Part shown: in pieces, positions 18,219 to 27,006 of the stretch
Layout: each line of letters begins with the position of its first letter
How positions within the stretch are numbered: the first letter of the stretch is position 1
NCBI GenBank assembly: GCA_039621445.1
Contig: CP154955.1
Location: 36,497,123-36,561,122, forward strand
Length of the DNA: 64,000 bases
Direction of reading: 5' to 3'
Origin: Euglena gracilis
Lineage: Eukaryota; Euglenida; Euglenophyceae; Euglenales
Program-made: the position numbers and the translations under genes
Notes under the pieces: generated by a model
What the model was told of the DNA's origin: nothing
Database searches by the model: none
What the model saw: the letters and a program-made list of their open reading frames with translations, nothing else

Positions 18219-18334
18219 ACATTCGGCTTCCTCCAGTTTTCGGTTTGAATGATTTCTCTCATTTCCTCGGTGTCAAGGGTTGACCCATGCCTTGAAACGT
18301 CCTTCAAGGCTTAGGAGGCTGGGTAAGCCCATCT

Positions 18335-19942
18335 TCACAACAAATCGGCTATGGTATTCTCCCGCCCCGGGATATACCCAACCGACAGGTCAAATTTTGA
18401 TAAGATTTGATGCCACCTAGCCCTTCTCCCAATCGGACCACTTGGTGTGTCTAGAACCTCTCTAGCCCAAGATTCTAGAGCCTTGTGGTCCGTGAGAACC
18501 AGTACGGGCTGCAGCTCAATCCATGATTCCCACTTTTGTAAGGCTAGCATTATGGCATAAGTCTCCTGTTCCCTAGGTACCCAGTTTCTTTGGCTGCCCG
18601 TTAGCTTCCTACTCATGAAGGCGACAGGCACGGTACGCTTGGCCCGTACGTCTTCTGGAGTAGGAGCCCTATCCTCCCCAACCAATTGTTCAACGGTGGC
18701 ACCAACCGCATACTTGCTGGCATCCACTCTTAAAACAAATGGTTTGTCTGGCTTAACGTGTTGTAAAATTAATTCACTGCACAACAGTGATTTAATTTTT
18801 TCAAATGCCTCAATGTCGGATGGTTCCCAAGAAATCCTTTTCTTGGAACCCTTCTTGCCGTCCACTCGTGAAACTTTGAGCTTATCTTGAAGGCAAGCGA
18901 CAATGTGGGCGTAATCCTTCACATAGGAGCTGTAATAATTTGTGAACTCCAAAAAGGCACGTAGACCCGTGATTGTTTGGGGTAGCTCCCATTTTTCAAT
19001 GGCCATAAGCTTTCCAGGGGATGGTCTTCTCACCCCACCACCCAGAACATGGCCACAAAACTCAACTTCTTTTACGAAAAGACGGCATTTTCTTTTGTCG
19101 GCTACAAATCTGTCTTTTCGTAAAACTTCAAGGACTCTTCACAAATCCTTGTCATGTGCTGCGAGTAAATCCTCACCAGGACCCACTCGAGTTCCAACCA
19201 AAATGTCGTCGATGTAAGGATCAGCCACGTCCTCCACCGGGAAGAGGCGATCCTCCATCATTTGCTGAAACTGCTGGCTTGCGTTTATTAGATCCATCAC
19301 ATTAACCCTCCACTGAAAAAGACCGAGGGGGGTACTACAACATGTGATGGGCCGGCTTTCCGGGTCCAACGGCTGTTGGTGGAAAGCCTGCTGTAAATCC
19401 AAGATGGAAAACATCATGTTTCAACCTTGTTTCACAAGGAGGTCTTCAGTTACGGGAAGGGGGTAGGACACACGCCTAGTTTGACTGTTAGGCCCCTGCA
19501 TGTCTACCACTCCCCTCCATTCACCTCCTTTTTTCGGCACTACAAATGTTACGGACAGCCATTCCGAAACTGTTCCATTGGGTAAACGCTCAACAAATTT
19601 CCGGTCCCACCATTCCTGGGTGACCTTTTTGTGAGCTTCAAATCTTTCACCATGTAAGACAAAAGGTTTTTTCCTTGTGGGTACAGCCCCCTCCTTCAGA
19701 GGAATCTGGGTGTAACCATAAAGTCCCCGAACGGGAGGGACGGGGGGTACCTCCGTACCCAACACCTCCCCTTCAAAATCCTGAAAAATTTTATCCCGAA
19801 ATGCTACCACCCTGGGGTATTCCTTCTCACCCGAGTCGCGAGCCTGGATTATGGCATTCACTGCCTTGTCCTCGGCTGGCGATTCGGTGAGATGCTTGGC
19901 TATGGTATGCAATTCCTTCTTGCCAAGGAATTTTGGTTGCAT
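18335..19942 (-). pseudogene. Ty3/gypsy RT and RNase H with in-frame stops, copy 1
   Basis: One reading frame from 19942 to 18335, interrupted only by TGA at 19421-19423 and 19139-19141 and ended by TGA at 18335-18337. RT motifs: WLSVTFVVPKKGGEWRGVVD, SYPLPVTEDLL, FSILDLQQAFHQ (first Asp) and PYIDDILVG (active site). Then FCGHVLGGGVRRPSPGK and the TNYYSSYVKDYA connection. RNase H: FVLRVDASKYAVGATVEQ, AFMSRKLTGSQRNWVPREQETYAIMLAL and VLTDHKALESW, ending with the conserved GYIPGRENTIADLL. All RT and RNase H catalytic acids are present. Each TGA is a single transition from CGA. Beyond the last stop the frame meets TAA at 18311-18313 and reads on in the pol linker. Confidence 0.88.
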
Positions 19943-19954
19943 ATCAAAGCCTTT

Positions 19955-20696
19955 CTAGGGTAGGTGCAAGTTCATTTTTTGCAGGTCCAACCACACCTTT
20001 TCATTTTCAGGGGACTCCGTGGTTGGTGCATGCACAGAGGATTCGCTAAAGTCAGAAGTCACAACCCCAATTCTTTTTTGTGAATTGTGTTTTTTCTTCC
20101 CCTTATGGGATTTCCTTTTCTGATTTCTTGTATCCCACCCATACAATACAGTCAGATTAGGATTGTCAAAAACCAAAGCCTTATGGTGTGGGAACACACC
20201 CAAACCATGTTCGGCTAACCATGGAAATGATAATATAGCATCTACCTCAATATCCGCGAGGTAGAATTCCCCTTCGAGGTACAAGGCCTGGGTGACCCCC
20301 TTCCCCTTACCACTGCGTTTGAAAACCCAACTCCAACTTAATACACTGGTCGCCCCCCAAAACACATTGGCCGTTGGCAGCCACCAGCCGAATAGGCATT
20401 CGTGGTGACCTGGCCAAATGTTTTGGAACGATGGACCTTTTGACCAGGTTCACCTGGGCTCCCGTGTCAACCAAAGTTCTGAGCTGCCTGGCATCTCCGT
20501 TAGGGAGGTACGTCTGTGATAGCATCAAAAGTTGCAGCTCGTTTTCAATGGGCAACACCTGATTGACCTTCAAGGTGTTGGCCAAATGACAGCAACGGTC
20601 TGGAACTTCCCATTCCTCAAAATCCTGGGAATTTTTGGAAATTTCTTTGGGCTGCCCCCCCAGAATATCCGCAGCACTTAGGAGATAATCAATCAC
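19955..20696 (-). pseudogene. Retropepsin-like protease region, copy 1
   Basis: From 20696 the frame gives VIDYLLSAADILGGQPKEIS, which I read as the end of the methyltransferase domain, then LRTLVDTGAQVNLVKRSIV, the DTGA active site of an aspartic retropepsin that cleaves the polyprotein. Homologous sequence continues from 20365 (LYLEGEFYLADIEVDAILSFPWLAEHGLGV) in another frame. An extra T near 20318 plus neighbouring changes break it; copy 3 (41447-42187) is intact across this point. Upstream lies a C8 run (20699-20706), where the methyltransferase frame and this frame part. Confidence 0.8.
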
Positions 20697-20815
20697 CAGG
20701 GGGGGGTATTCTTCCTTTTTGTCGGGGGGAAAACTTCATTTTTCTGCCCCCCAACAATTCACGGTGCCGGAACTGCCCATTGTCCCCCATCACCAGGTTA
20801 GGACACGATTCGCCA

Positions 20816-21592
20816 TCACACAACACTCACCGTAGTTGTGAAATGGCTGGGGCAGCACCAGAAACGTGTGGGCTTTTTATAACCCCAATCCGAAAACTGA
20901 CAATAATCATTGTCGATATAGGGCATTTTTTTCACCACCTCCCTATTTCGCAAGAGACCAGTGCGGGGGTTCTCCAACCACCACAACTTTGGCTGAAAAT
21001 ACTTTATAATTTCCAGGGCTTTCTCCACCAGGGCATCCGCCTGAGAGAAATCCCTTGGCCTGGGGTTATAAGCTGTGGAATAAATATTACAGGAGGGACT
21101 AGTGGCAAAAACCTCAAAAAATCCAACCGGGTATCGCCTGTAGTACCAGGTCAAAATGTCTGTGTAGGGGTGGAAGTCCGTCCAGGGGGCATTTTCGATT
21201 GACAAAACTTCATACCCCCTTTCTGCCAACCGCCTCCCTACTGAACCCGTGCCAGCGAATAAATCTAATGCGTGAGGTCGCTGGGCTGATGGTAGGGGGT
21301 TGGGCTGTGGCAGGTTTGAATGCAAAAAAGGAACCCGTGAACATTTTCCTTCCCTCCAGGAGTATCGGGTCCGATTCAAAAATCTGGGGGGCTGATCCAA
21401 AGAGTGTTTTTCACCACACCCTGAATCAGCCATAAAATCCTGTATAGCCCAGTTTTTTGAATCAGAAATATTTACACCGTTTTCCTCACAGGGGGGAGAG
21501 ACACGGCCATGGGCCCCCCCTTCTGAAACTGCTCCTGGCCCCCTTAATGGGCCCCAGGGGACGAAGAGGTGGGCCCACCCCCCTTTGACCAT
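20816..21592 (-). CDS. Retrotransposon-borne C5 DNA methyltransferase, copy 1
   Basis: A 258-residue ORF starting at an ATG. After about 105 unassigned residues comes an AdoMet-binding motif I (HALDLFAGTGSVGRRLAERG), then SIENAPWTDFHPYTDI. Next is FATSPSCNIYS, with the nucleophilic Cys of motif IV but Pro-Ser-Cys instead of Pro-Pro-Cys. Motif VI is WWLENPRTGLL (Glu-Asn as in ENV) and motif VIII is KKPTRFWCC. This fits the algal/viral-type cytosine-C5 methyltransferases and would transfer a methyl group from AdoMet to cytosine. The ORF stops at SVV; its likely C-terminal part (CDGESCPNLV...H...GRIPP, out of frame) lies between here and the protease. Unlike copies 3 and 4, it has one extra base near 20846 and reads KKMPYIDNDYC instead of KNLPYIDIDYC. 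It is sandwiched between Gag and protease. Confidence 0.82.
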   Translation of the reverse strand: MVKGGWAHLFVPWGPLRGPGAVSEGGAHGRVSPPCEENGVNISDSKNWAIQDFMADSGCGEKHSLDQPPRFLNRTRYSWREGKCSRVPFLHSNLPQPNPLPSAQRPHALDLFAGTGSVGRRLAERGYEVLSIENAPWTDFHPYTDILTWYYRRYPVGFFEVFATSPSCNIYSTAYNPRPRDFSQADALVEKALEIIKYFQPKLWWLENPRTGLLRNREVVKKMPYIDNDYCQFSDWGYKKPTRFWCCPSHFTTTVSVV

Positions 21593-22140
21593 GCACCCCC
21601 CTTGCCAGAGGAATTTCGCTGAGTGGCTGGCTGCCCTTTACCCTTGGGCTGCCCCTTGCCTTTTCCATTATTTTGCCAAAATTCCTTAGATTTAACAAGG
21701 GCCTCACTCAGCGGTTTATCGCACTCATAAAAATAATGCCCGCACTCCCCACAGTTGAAGCATGGGTATGGCGACCTGCCCCGACCCGATGCCTGCGGGG
21801 TCCAGGACTGCCCCCCCTTGCCTTGCCGGGCTGGGGGTGCTGGACTTTGGGTTCGCGATCATTAAACTGCTGCTGGCCGCGAAGACGAAGAAGGGGACCT
21901 GCCCCGCGAGGCTGGCTGGCTGGGCTGGCCCCTTATCGCCCTTTGCAGCTGGCTTTGGGGCAGATGTTGAGGTGTGACCCTGCCCCCCAGCTGCTAGTGC
22001 TGAAACGGATGTTGGGGACACCGGGGGGGGGTCTGGCCTTTTTTCCAACACCTGTATTTTCCCTGAGCCTTTCGATGTCGATTTGCTGAATAATCTGGGA
22101 AAATGGTGCTGATTTAAAGCCAAATCCTGCTTTTCCCGAA
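21545..22140 (-). pseudogene. Gag nucleocapsid region with CCHC knuckle, copy 1
   Basis: A Pro/Ala/Ser/Lys-rich basic linker follows the capsid-like ORF. Then at 21721-21762 there is a retroviral-type zinc knuckle C-F-N-C-G-E-C-G-H-Y-F-Y-E-C (CX2CX4HX4C), then KSKEFWQNNGKGKGQPKGKG and a stop just inside the methyltransferase ORF. The frame before the knuckle changes at a G7/C7 run. The knuckle would bind element RNA for packaging. Confidence 0.75.
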
Positions 22141-22143
22141 GAG

Positions 22144-22791
22144 CTAACTTGCCCTGGGAAAAGCAAACATTTCCTCAACGGTCATTAGTCGTTCCACCAA
22201 TTCGACGTTGAGGAAATTTTCCATTCCCTGCAATTTCCTTCCATTTACGGCTGTTAATTTCAGTGCCTCCTCCGAAGAACTGAAATCAATAAGGCAAATG
22301 GCACCAGGGTTTTTGATAACAACTTTCCGTGGATCAATCCCCCCAGTGATCTGGCTCACACTCCTTTTAATCCCATCCACCGTGGGATTTGGTACCCCTG
22401 TGAGCCTGACAATGGGTTGTTTACGGGCTCGGTTATCCTCCTCTTCTATGCAAAACTTGCTTAAAAAAGGAGGAATTCTTTCAAAAAATAATCTTCGTGC
22501 CTCCCCGGCTGTGACATCCTTAACATGGTGCCAGGCACTGCAAAATTTAATCCAAAATTCAGACCGGGTTATTTTACCTCCGTTAACCATGGTTACCTCC
22601 TGCCATATTTTCCAAGCCGTCAGCCCCTTACTCGAGGCATAACGGTTCTGGAACTGGGCCAATATGGTGGGGTAACTTAATTTAGCTCCATTCAACCGAT
22701 AGAGCCTGATTTCCTCCCTTAATCTGGGTCCTAAACATGCCTCAAAAACCTGCAGCTTTTGCAAATCCGAATACGGTTTCCCTGATGTCAA
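22144..22791 (-). CDS. Gag capsid-like domain with RRM-like C terminus, copy 1
   Basis: A 215-residue ORF preserved intact in three copies. The first 115 residues (SDLQKLQVFEACLGPRLREE, FQNRYASSKGLTAWKIWQEV, EFWIKFCSAWHHVKDV) are helical and resemble a retrotransposon Gag capsid. Residues about 128-205 look like an RNA-recognition motif: IVRLTGVPNPTVDGIKRSV as strand 1 and helix 1, AICLIDFSSSEEALKLTAVN as strand 3 and helix 2, and LNVELVERL as strand 4. It lies just before the nucleocapsid knuckle. The start is GTG/ATG-ambiguous because upstream Gag is in other frames. The RRM assignment is by pattern only. Confidence 0.65.
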   Translation of the reverse strand: MTSGKPYSDLQKLQVFEACLGPRLREEIRLYRLNGAKLSYPTILAQFQNRYASSKGLTAWKIWQEVTMVNGGKITRSEFWIKFCSAWHHVKDVTAGEARRLFFERIPPFLSKFCIEEEDNRARKQPIVRLTGVPNPTVDGIKRSVSQITGGIDPRKVVIKNPGAICLIDFSSSEEALKLTAVNGRKLQGMENFLNVELVERLMTVEEMFAFPRAS

Positions 22792-22875
22792 CCTGTCCCA
22801 GTAAAGATTCCAATCTACTTCAAAATCTTGCCAGGAAATGCTGCCCGATTCATCAAAAAAGGGCTTAGCACCTCC

Positions 22876-23622
22876 CTACAAAATTTCAAAAGCAAATAAA
22901 AGGAAAACCCAACCCGTTACCTGGGTTGGCTGCAGCCCCCCCTGTCCCGATAGGCCTAATCGAGAAAGCAGGGCTGCAGAAACATGCGGAGGGACACACA
23001 ATGACACAGAAGAAACCACTGCCGTGTCTTGCGTGTCCTCCAAAACAAATCCCCCCTCAATCACTAAGGGAGGGGAAATGTTTGAAACTGCAGTTTTATT
23101 TTGCAAAACATTCAGATCTGAAAACGCTGGGTCAGCACTGGGCACCGTGCTGGTAAGTGGGCTGTGATGAGGCTGTGCAAACAGAATCTGATCTGAAAAA
23201 GCTGGGTCAGCACTGGGCACCGTGCTGGCCAGTGAGCTGGAAGGCTGCCCCAGGGGCTGCTGTCCAACTGACGGCAGGCCCAGCCCCCTTGGCGGCCCGT
23301 GAGTAGGCTGCGGCTGGCCTGCTGGTTGGCCAGGCTGCTGGGCTAGCTGGACGACGGGCTGCTGGGCCAGCTGCTGCCCAGGCTGTGGCAGCTCCACTGG
23401 GTGTAGGGGCTGCTGGCTGCCCTGCCGCAGCCACCACATGTCAGAAATTCTCTGCAAAACTCCTCTCGGTTCTGCAGTTGGGTGTACGGGTCCGTTTTTT
23501 GTAAATCCTGCAGCACTTTCTGTAACTCGAAAGTGTTCCCCCCAACTTGTGCAAATCCCTGCCTTAATTCCTCCACCAGCCCACCAAATTTTTTCTCCTG
23601 GAAAAAATCTGCTGATAAACAC
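22876..23622 (-). pseudogene. Gag Gln/Pro-rich linker, copy 1
   Basis: The sense part of this frame is from about residue 65 onward. It is a Gln/Pro-rich stretch (LAQQPVVQLAQQPGQPAGQP), a 12-residue motif STVPSADPAFSD repeated twice, and an acidic Ser/Val-rich end. The first third is the wrong frame over the coiled coil. No domain recognised; it connects the coiled coil with the capsid-like ORF. Confidence 0.55.
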
Positions 23623-24410
23623 TCTGAAAATTCTGCCGACAATCCGTCAACAGTTTTTGCATTTCTGAGTGTCGTTTCCCTACTTCATCTGAAATATTCT
23701 GGTGTAGTTTTTGAATACCCCCACCAAAACCATGGAGGGCTGTATTCATCGCTAAATTTTGTTCACCCAGCTGGCGAACATAATCGGCGAACTGCTGAAG
23801 CTAATGAGCCTGGCGCTGGACCGTACCTCGCAGCGACACCAGATCAGCCTGAACTTCAACGATTTTGGCAGTGACGACGGCCAGCTCTTGGAGAGCTTCT
23901 GCCTCCCCCACCTGAGCCGGCTGGGCGGCTTTAAAATTCTCAGCGAACCGCTGAAAATTTTCAAGCACGAGATCCTTAATCGGTAAGGCAGCCACCTGAT
24001 TTTGCACCTGCTTCAAAATTTCCTGTGGCAGGTTGTCCAAAATACGTAAAAATTCCTGCCTGAGGGCCAAAAACTGATCACGGCTCGAAGAAAACTGCTG
24101 GGCCAGTTTTTCCTCAAAACTTTTTTCCTGCCCGAAAAAAAGTTCAAGTGCTTGTGCGTCAATTTTTTGCACAGAAATTTGCACCTGGGCCTCACGTTTT
24201 TCTCAAAAAGTTCAAAAATATGGAGGCAGTCAGCCCTGGGCCGTTTATTAGATTCGTGCAGCCATGTGCTCCACCACGTGGATGTCGACAGCGGGGGGTT
24301 TTTGTTGCTGCTGCTGCAGAACCCACTCTTCGTTGGCTTTTCCCAATGCCAAAACCCGAAAAGTCAGGTGCTGCACAGTCCACTGTAGGTCTCTGTTACT
24401 TTGCAAAAAT
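23564..24410 (-). pseudogene. Gag coiled-coil region, copy 1 (extra damage)
   Basis: A long Gln/Glu/Leu-rich helical segment (EEKLAQQFSSSRDQFLALRQ, EILKQVQNQVAALPIKDLVL, LQELAVVTAKIVEVQADLVS). It ends at a TAG shared with the other copies and continues in frame (LQQFADYVRQLGEQNLAMNT). In copies 2-4 it is one 201-residue ORF. Here a T deletion at about 24200 and changes at 24230-24250 shorten it to 127 residues. Probably a self-association region of Gag. Confidence 0.6.
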
Positions 24411-24655
24411 TGCCCCCAGGGGTCTTAAAATCCCTGATTTTGTGAACCCCCCCTGGGGGTGGCTTCAGAACTTTCATAGGCTCGGGGTTGGACCTCCTCC
24501 TCACCCCCCTCGATGAAAATATGAGGAGGCTGGGGGGCTGCAGCAGCTGCTGGCTGTCCGTGATCAACCTCACCGTGCAGCAGTGTTTGCTGAACTTCAT
24601 CACTACCTGGTGATGAAGCTGGTGTTCGGGGTCGCCGAGTAGAAGTGGAACTGGG

Positions 24656-25339
24656 CTAGTCCTTCGGGTTTTCCTCTGCCCCCTCCACTTCTGCTCTGAC
24701 CCGTTTGCTGCTGTCCCAGTTATTATTATCGTTTAAGCCCAGCACATTGACCTGTGCTTGCTTTTCAAAGAAAACTGGGCTGGGGTTATCACCCCCCTGC
24801 ACTGCCGAGGCACTTCCCGTTTCCTTCGCCAGCCCATCTACCTGGGATGGTTGGGAAAACTGCAAAAGTGCCACCGGCTCTTGGGCTGGTGTTGAAGAAA
24901 CTGTTTGAGCTGGAGGCAAAGGCAACGCAAAAGCGGGTAATGATGGCAGATTCCTTAAATTTTGCACCCATGAAAAGTCTGGGAGAGGTTGTAACTCAGG
25001 CAGCACAAAACCGTACCCCATATTTTGCAAAGGCGAAACCCCTGAAAAAGGCTCTGGAAAACAAGGTTGGTTGGAAATGACAACCTGGCCATCCCCACCC
25101 TGAAATTCCAACATCTGTCCCATATTTGTTGGGGTTCTGAGTTCAGCCAAACTGGTTTCGGGTCCCAACTCCCTGTGCCCCGAAACTCCAATCGTCAGAT
25201 TTGCCATCTGAGATTGGGCCATTGGCTGATCATCAAAGAAAACATTCTGAGCAGGGATTTCCAACCCAAAATTTCCGACTGAAGGCTGAAGGATCAACCT
25301 CTGCTTACCATGTTTCACACCCGTGCTGCCATGACCCAC
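24656..25339 (-). CDS. Gag N-terminal ORF, copy 1
   Basis: A 227-residue open frame, the first after the structured leader. No known domain. It is rich in Gln, Pro, Leu and Asn, with hydrophobic patches such as LQNMGYGFVLPELQPLPDF and an acidic-basic end (DNNNWDSSKRVRAEVEGAEE). The nominal GTG start lies in the loop of the 8-bp hairpin at 25323-25347; an ATG inside the frame (MAQSQMANL) is a better candidate. Its place upstream of coiled coil, capsid and zinc knuckle suggests the Gag N terminus. The same ORF is open in all four copies. Confidence 0.55.
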   Translation of the reverse strand: MGHGSTGVKHGKQRLILQPSVGNFGLEIPAQNVFFDDQPMAQSQMANLTIGVSGHRELGPETSLAELRTPTNMGQMLEFQGGDGQVVISNQPCFPEPFSGVSPLQNMGYGFVLPELQPLPDFSWVQNLRNLPSLPAFALPLPPAQTVSSTPAQEPVALLQFSQPSQVDGLAKETGSASAVQGGDNPSPVFFEKQAQVNVLGLNDNNNWDSSKRVRAEVEGAEENPKD

Positions 25340-25429
25340 GGCAGCACTGGGGTGAAGCGGAAACCCCCGCCCCGGGCCAGTTTCCGGCGTAGGATCGTTT
25401 TTTTGGCTCCTCGAGCCGACTTGTGTCGG
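25323..25429 (-). promoter_or_regulatory. Cluster of four hairpins in the gypsy-like leader, copy 1
   Basis: Mirror of the array described at 37419-37525: stems CCGAC/GTCGG, GGCTC/GAGCC, CGGAAAC/GTTTCCG and GTGCTGCC/GGCAGCAC within about 107 nt upstream of and overlapping the first Gag frame. Confidence 0.6.
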
Positions 25430-25457
25430 AAATTTTTTCTCCCCGATCTGGCCCCCC

Positions 25458-25682
25458 TGTAGGATTCACCAAGTCTGCAATTCCTAATTCAAGATTGCAC
25501 AGCCATTGAAGAATGCCAATTGTTCTGTAGGGAGCAAAATGCTTACACTGATTGCGTGGGTCACTGATTGAACCTCAAAGAAGTCCTGTCTCTGCTTGTG
25601 GTGTGCTGGAAGTTTTGAAAAGTTCAATGCCAGAAAGGTCAAAAGTGAGACACTGGGTCCAGGCCAAGAATGGGCACTCAAA
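25458..25682 (+). repeat. Left LTR of short LTR element, copy 1
   Basis: Starts TGTAGGATTC. The last 2-3 bases (aa/aac) are ambiguous because flanks share them. It contains the ATG used by the internal ORF. Confidence 0.8.
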
Positions 25683-26196
25683 CAATCAGTGTACACCCTG
25701 TACAATCAGTCAGCTCCCGGGCTTGGTCAGCCCAGATGTCATTGAGGAAGTGTCCAGAAAGATGCTGCAGGATGGACTGGGAAGATGGACCACATCAATG
25801 ACAGAATGGGTACAGAAGATGCAATCCAGCAGCTGCAGATGTGGACAGATTGGGGTCCACTGCTGTCCAAGGACTGTGATTGAAGGTGAAGCTGATCACC
25901 GTGTACATCCTGTGTCCCAAGAGTATGTTTTCAGGGCTTTGGAAGTTCTGCAGCAGCAGAAGAGCCCTGTCATTGCAATTACATCTGTACAATCTGTTGG
26001 TGTTCAGGCGGCTGAAGTGGAGCAGATTGCACTCATTCCAAGAGTGGAAGTTGCTGTGCAAGCTGCTGAAGAAGATGACAATCAATCTGAAGACAAGATG
26101 AAACAAAAAGAGACATCCAAGGAAAGACGAATCAGGAGATTACAATCTAAGAAGAGGAAGAAGGAGGAGCCGCTGAAGCCATTCCCTGTGCGCTGA
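25627..26196 (+). CDS. ORF of the short LTR element (unknown function), copy 1
   Basis: From the ATG inside the left LTR the frame codes for 189 residues (MPERSKVRHWVQAKNGHSNN ...); it is open 75 bases further upstream without an ATG. It is not like Gag or Pol. Visible features: a Cys/His cluster CRCGQIGVHCCPRT, a Gln/Val/Glu-rich middle, and a strongly basic C terminus KERRIRRLQSKKRKKEEP resembling a nuclear-localisation signal. All four copies keep it open, with one Leu/Ile change in copy 4. It could be a captured host gene fragment or an element-specific nucleic-acid-binding protein; I do not recognise it. Confidence 0.55.
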   Translation: MPERSKVRHWVQAKNGHSNNQCTPCTISQLPGLVSPDVIEEVSRKMLQDGLGRWTTSMTEWVQKMQSSSCRCGQIGVHCCPRTVIEGEADHRVHPVSQEYVFRALEVLQQQKSPVIAITSVQSVGVQAAEVEQIALIPRVEVAVQAAEEDDNQSEDKMKQKETSKERRIRRLQSKKRKKEEPLKPFPVR

Positions 26197-26264
26197 ACCT
26201 TGTGTGTTTGCTGTGATTTCATTGCAATTTAAGTGTAAGCATTTTCCTGGTTCGGTTTGTGATT

Positions 26265-26705
26265 GCCCAGCCACCATTTGTAGAGGTTTGCCCTGCTGGG
26301 CACTTTGCTTTTGGGTTTTCCCCTTTTGATTTGCCCAGATTTCCCCTTAAACAGGGCAGGCATCAAAGAGATGGATGTCATTGCCCAGTTGGGGAAGGGT
26401 CAGGGCACAAGGGGGGGGGGACTCTGTTTTGCCCGCATGGGCACAGATGTACGGCAGGGCACATAACTGACCAGTGGATAAAGACATTTGGAGCTGAAGA
26501 TTTTCCGCCTTGCCCAGATTTTTTGCCCACAAATCCTTTTTTTTTGGCTGCCCGATTCTGGGCACAAAAATCAGGATCCCCTTTTCATGATTGCCCGAAT
26601 CCCCTCCAGGGTACATTTTTGTTGGCCCCCCCAGGGCCCAGAGATGACTGCCCAGGGGGGGTGACAATTCGGGCACATGGGGGGGGGGCGGGCAGATCAG
26701 GGCGA
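26265..26705 (+). repeat. Cluster of TGCCC / GGGCA words
   Basis: Within about 440 bases of the short LTR element I count about ten TGCCC and eight GGGCA, many as close inverted pairs (tgccctgctgggca, tgcccgcatgggca, tgcccgattctgggca). The cluster is present in every copy of the element. Confidence 0.65.
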
Positions 26706-26781
26706 GGTTGGAATTTCGACTTGGCAAATTTGACCTGCGAATGCCAATTGACATTCCAAGGAATGTTCTGAAGGAAGGGGG

Positions 26782-27006
26782 TGTAGGATTCACCAAGTCT
26801 GCAATTCCTAATTCAAGATTGCACAGCCATTGAAGATTGCCAATTGTTCTGTAGGGAGCAAAATGCTTACACTGATTGCGTGGGTCACTGATTGAACCTC
26901 AAAGAAGTCCTGTCTCTGCTTGTGCTGTGCTGGAAGTTTTGAAAAGTTCAATGCCAGAAAGGTCAAAAGTGAGACACTGGGTCCAGGCCAAGAATGGGCA
27001 CTCAAA
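26782..27006 (+). repeat. Right LTR of short LTR element, copy 1
   Basis: Same as the left LTR except gaagattgcc versus gaagaatgcc and gtgctgtgc versus gtggtgtgc. Preceded by the polypurine tract at 26771-26781. Confidence 0.8.

Larger units (their letters stand above)
17099..25457 (-). mobile_element. Ty3/gypsy-like element with C5 DNA methyltransferase, copy 1
   Basis: In minus-strand order: structured leader (25.4 kb), Gag N-terminal region, coiled coil, Gln/Pro-rich linker, capsid-like plus RRM-like domain, zinc knuckle, C5 methyltransferase, aspartic protease, RT, RNase H, a Pro/Ser/Thr-rich linker, integrase H2C2 finger, chromodomain and polypurine tract. RT, RNase H and chromodomain place it with Ty3/gypsy chromoviruses. 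The integrase core is missing, and several stops and frameshifts shared by the other copies make it non-functional as read. This is the only copy reaching the 3' end. A short LTR element is inserted at its 5' side. Confidence 0.85.
25458..27006 (+). mobile_element. Short LTR retroelement (TRIM/LARD-like) with one ORF, copy 1
   Basis: Two 225-bp direct repeats (25458-25682 and 26782-27006) differ at only two positions seen by eye. They start TGTAGGATTC and end GGCACTCA(AA). A polypurine tract, aaggaaggggg, sits two bases before the right repeat. C5 runs abut both outer ends and may be the target-site duplication. The 1.1-kb interior has no RT, so it would depend on another element. It is inserted next to the gypsy-like leader. 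Confidence 0.82.

Noticed and set aside
17761-18252. Plus-strand ORF of 163 residues
   Set aside because: Antisense to the Pro/Ser/Thr-rich pol linker; no features of its own.
18335-19942. TGA as a sense codon (alternative code)
   Set aside because: TGA recurs in frame, but TAG and TAA also do. Long ORFs use TGG for Trp, the TGA positions do not call for one amino acid, and the short LTR ORF appears to end with TGA.
25380-25420. Dinoflagellate spliced-leader relic (ttttttggctcctcgagcc)
   Set aside because: Only the word ttggctc is shared; the 22-nt leader is not there. The sequence is part of a hairpin.
25458-27006. LTRs of the large gypsy-like element
   Set aside because: Both 225-bp repeats lie on the same side of gag with their own polypurine tract and interior, so they belong to a separate short element.
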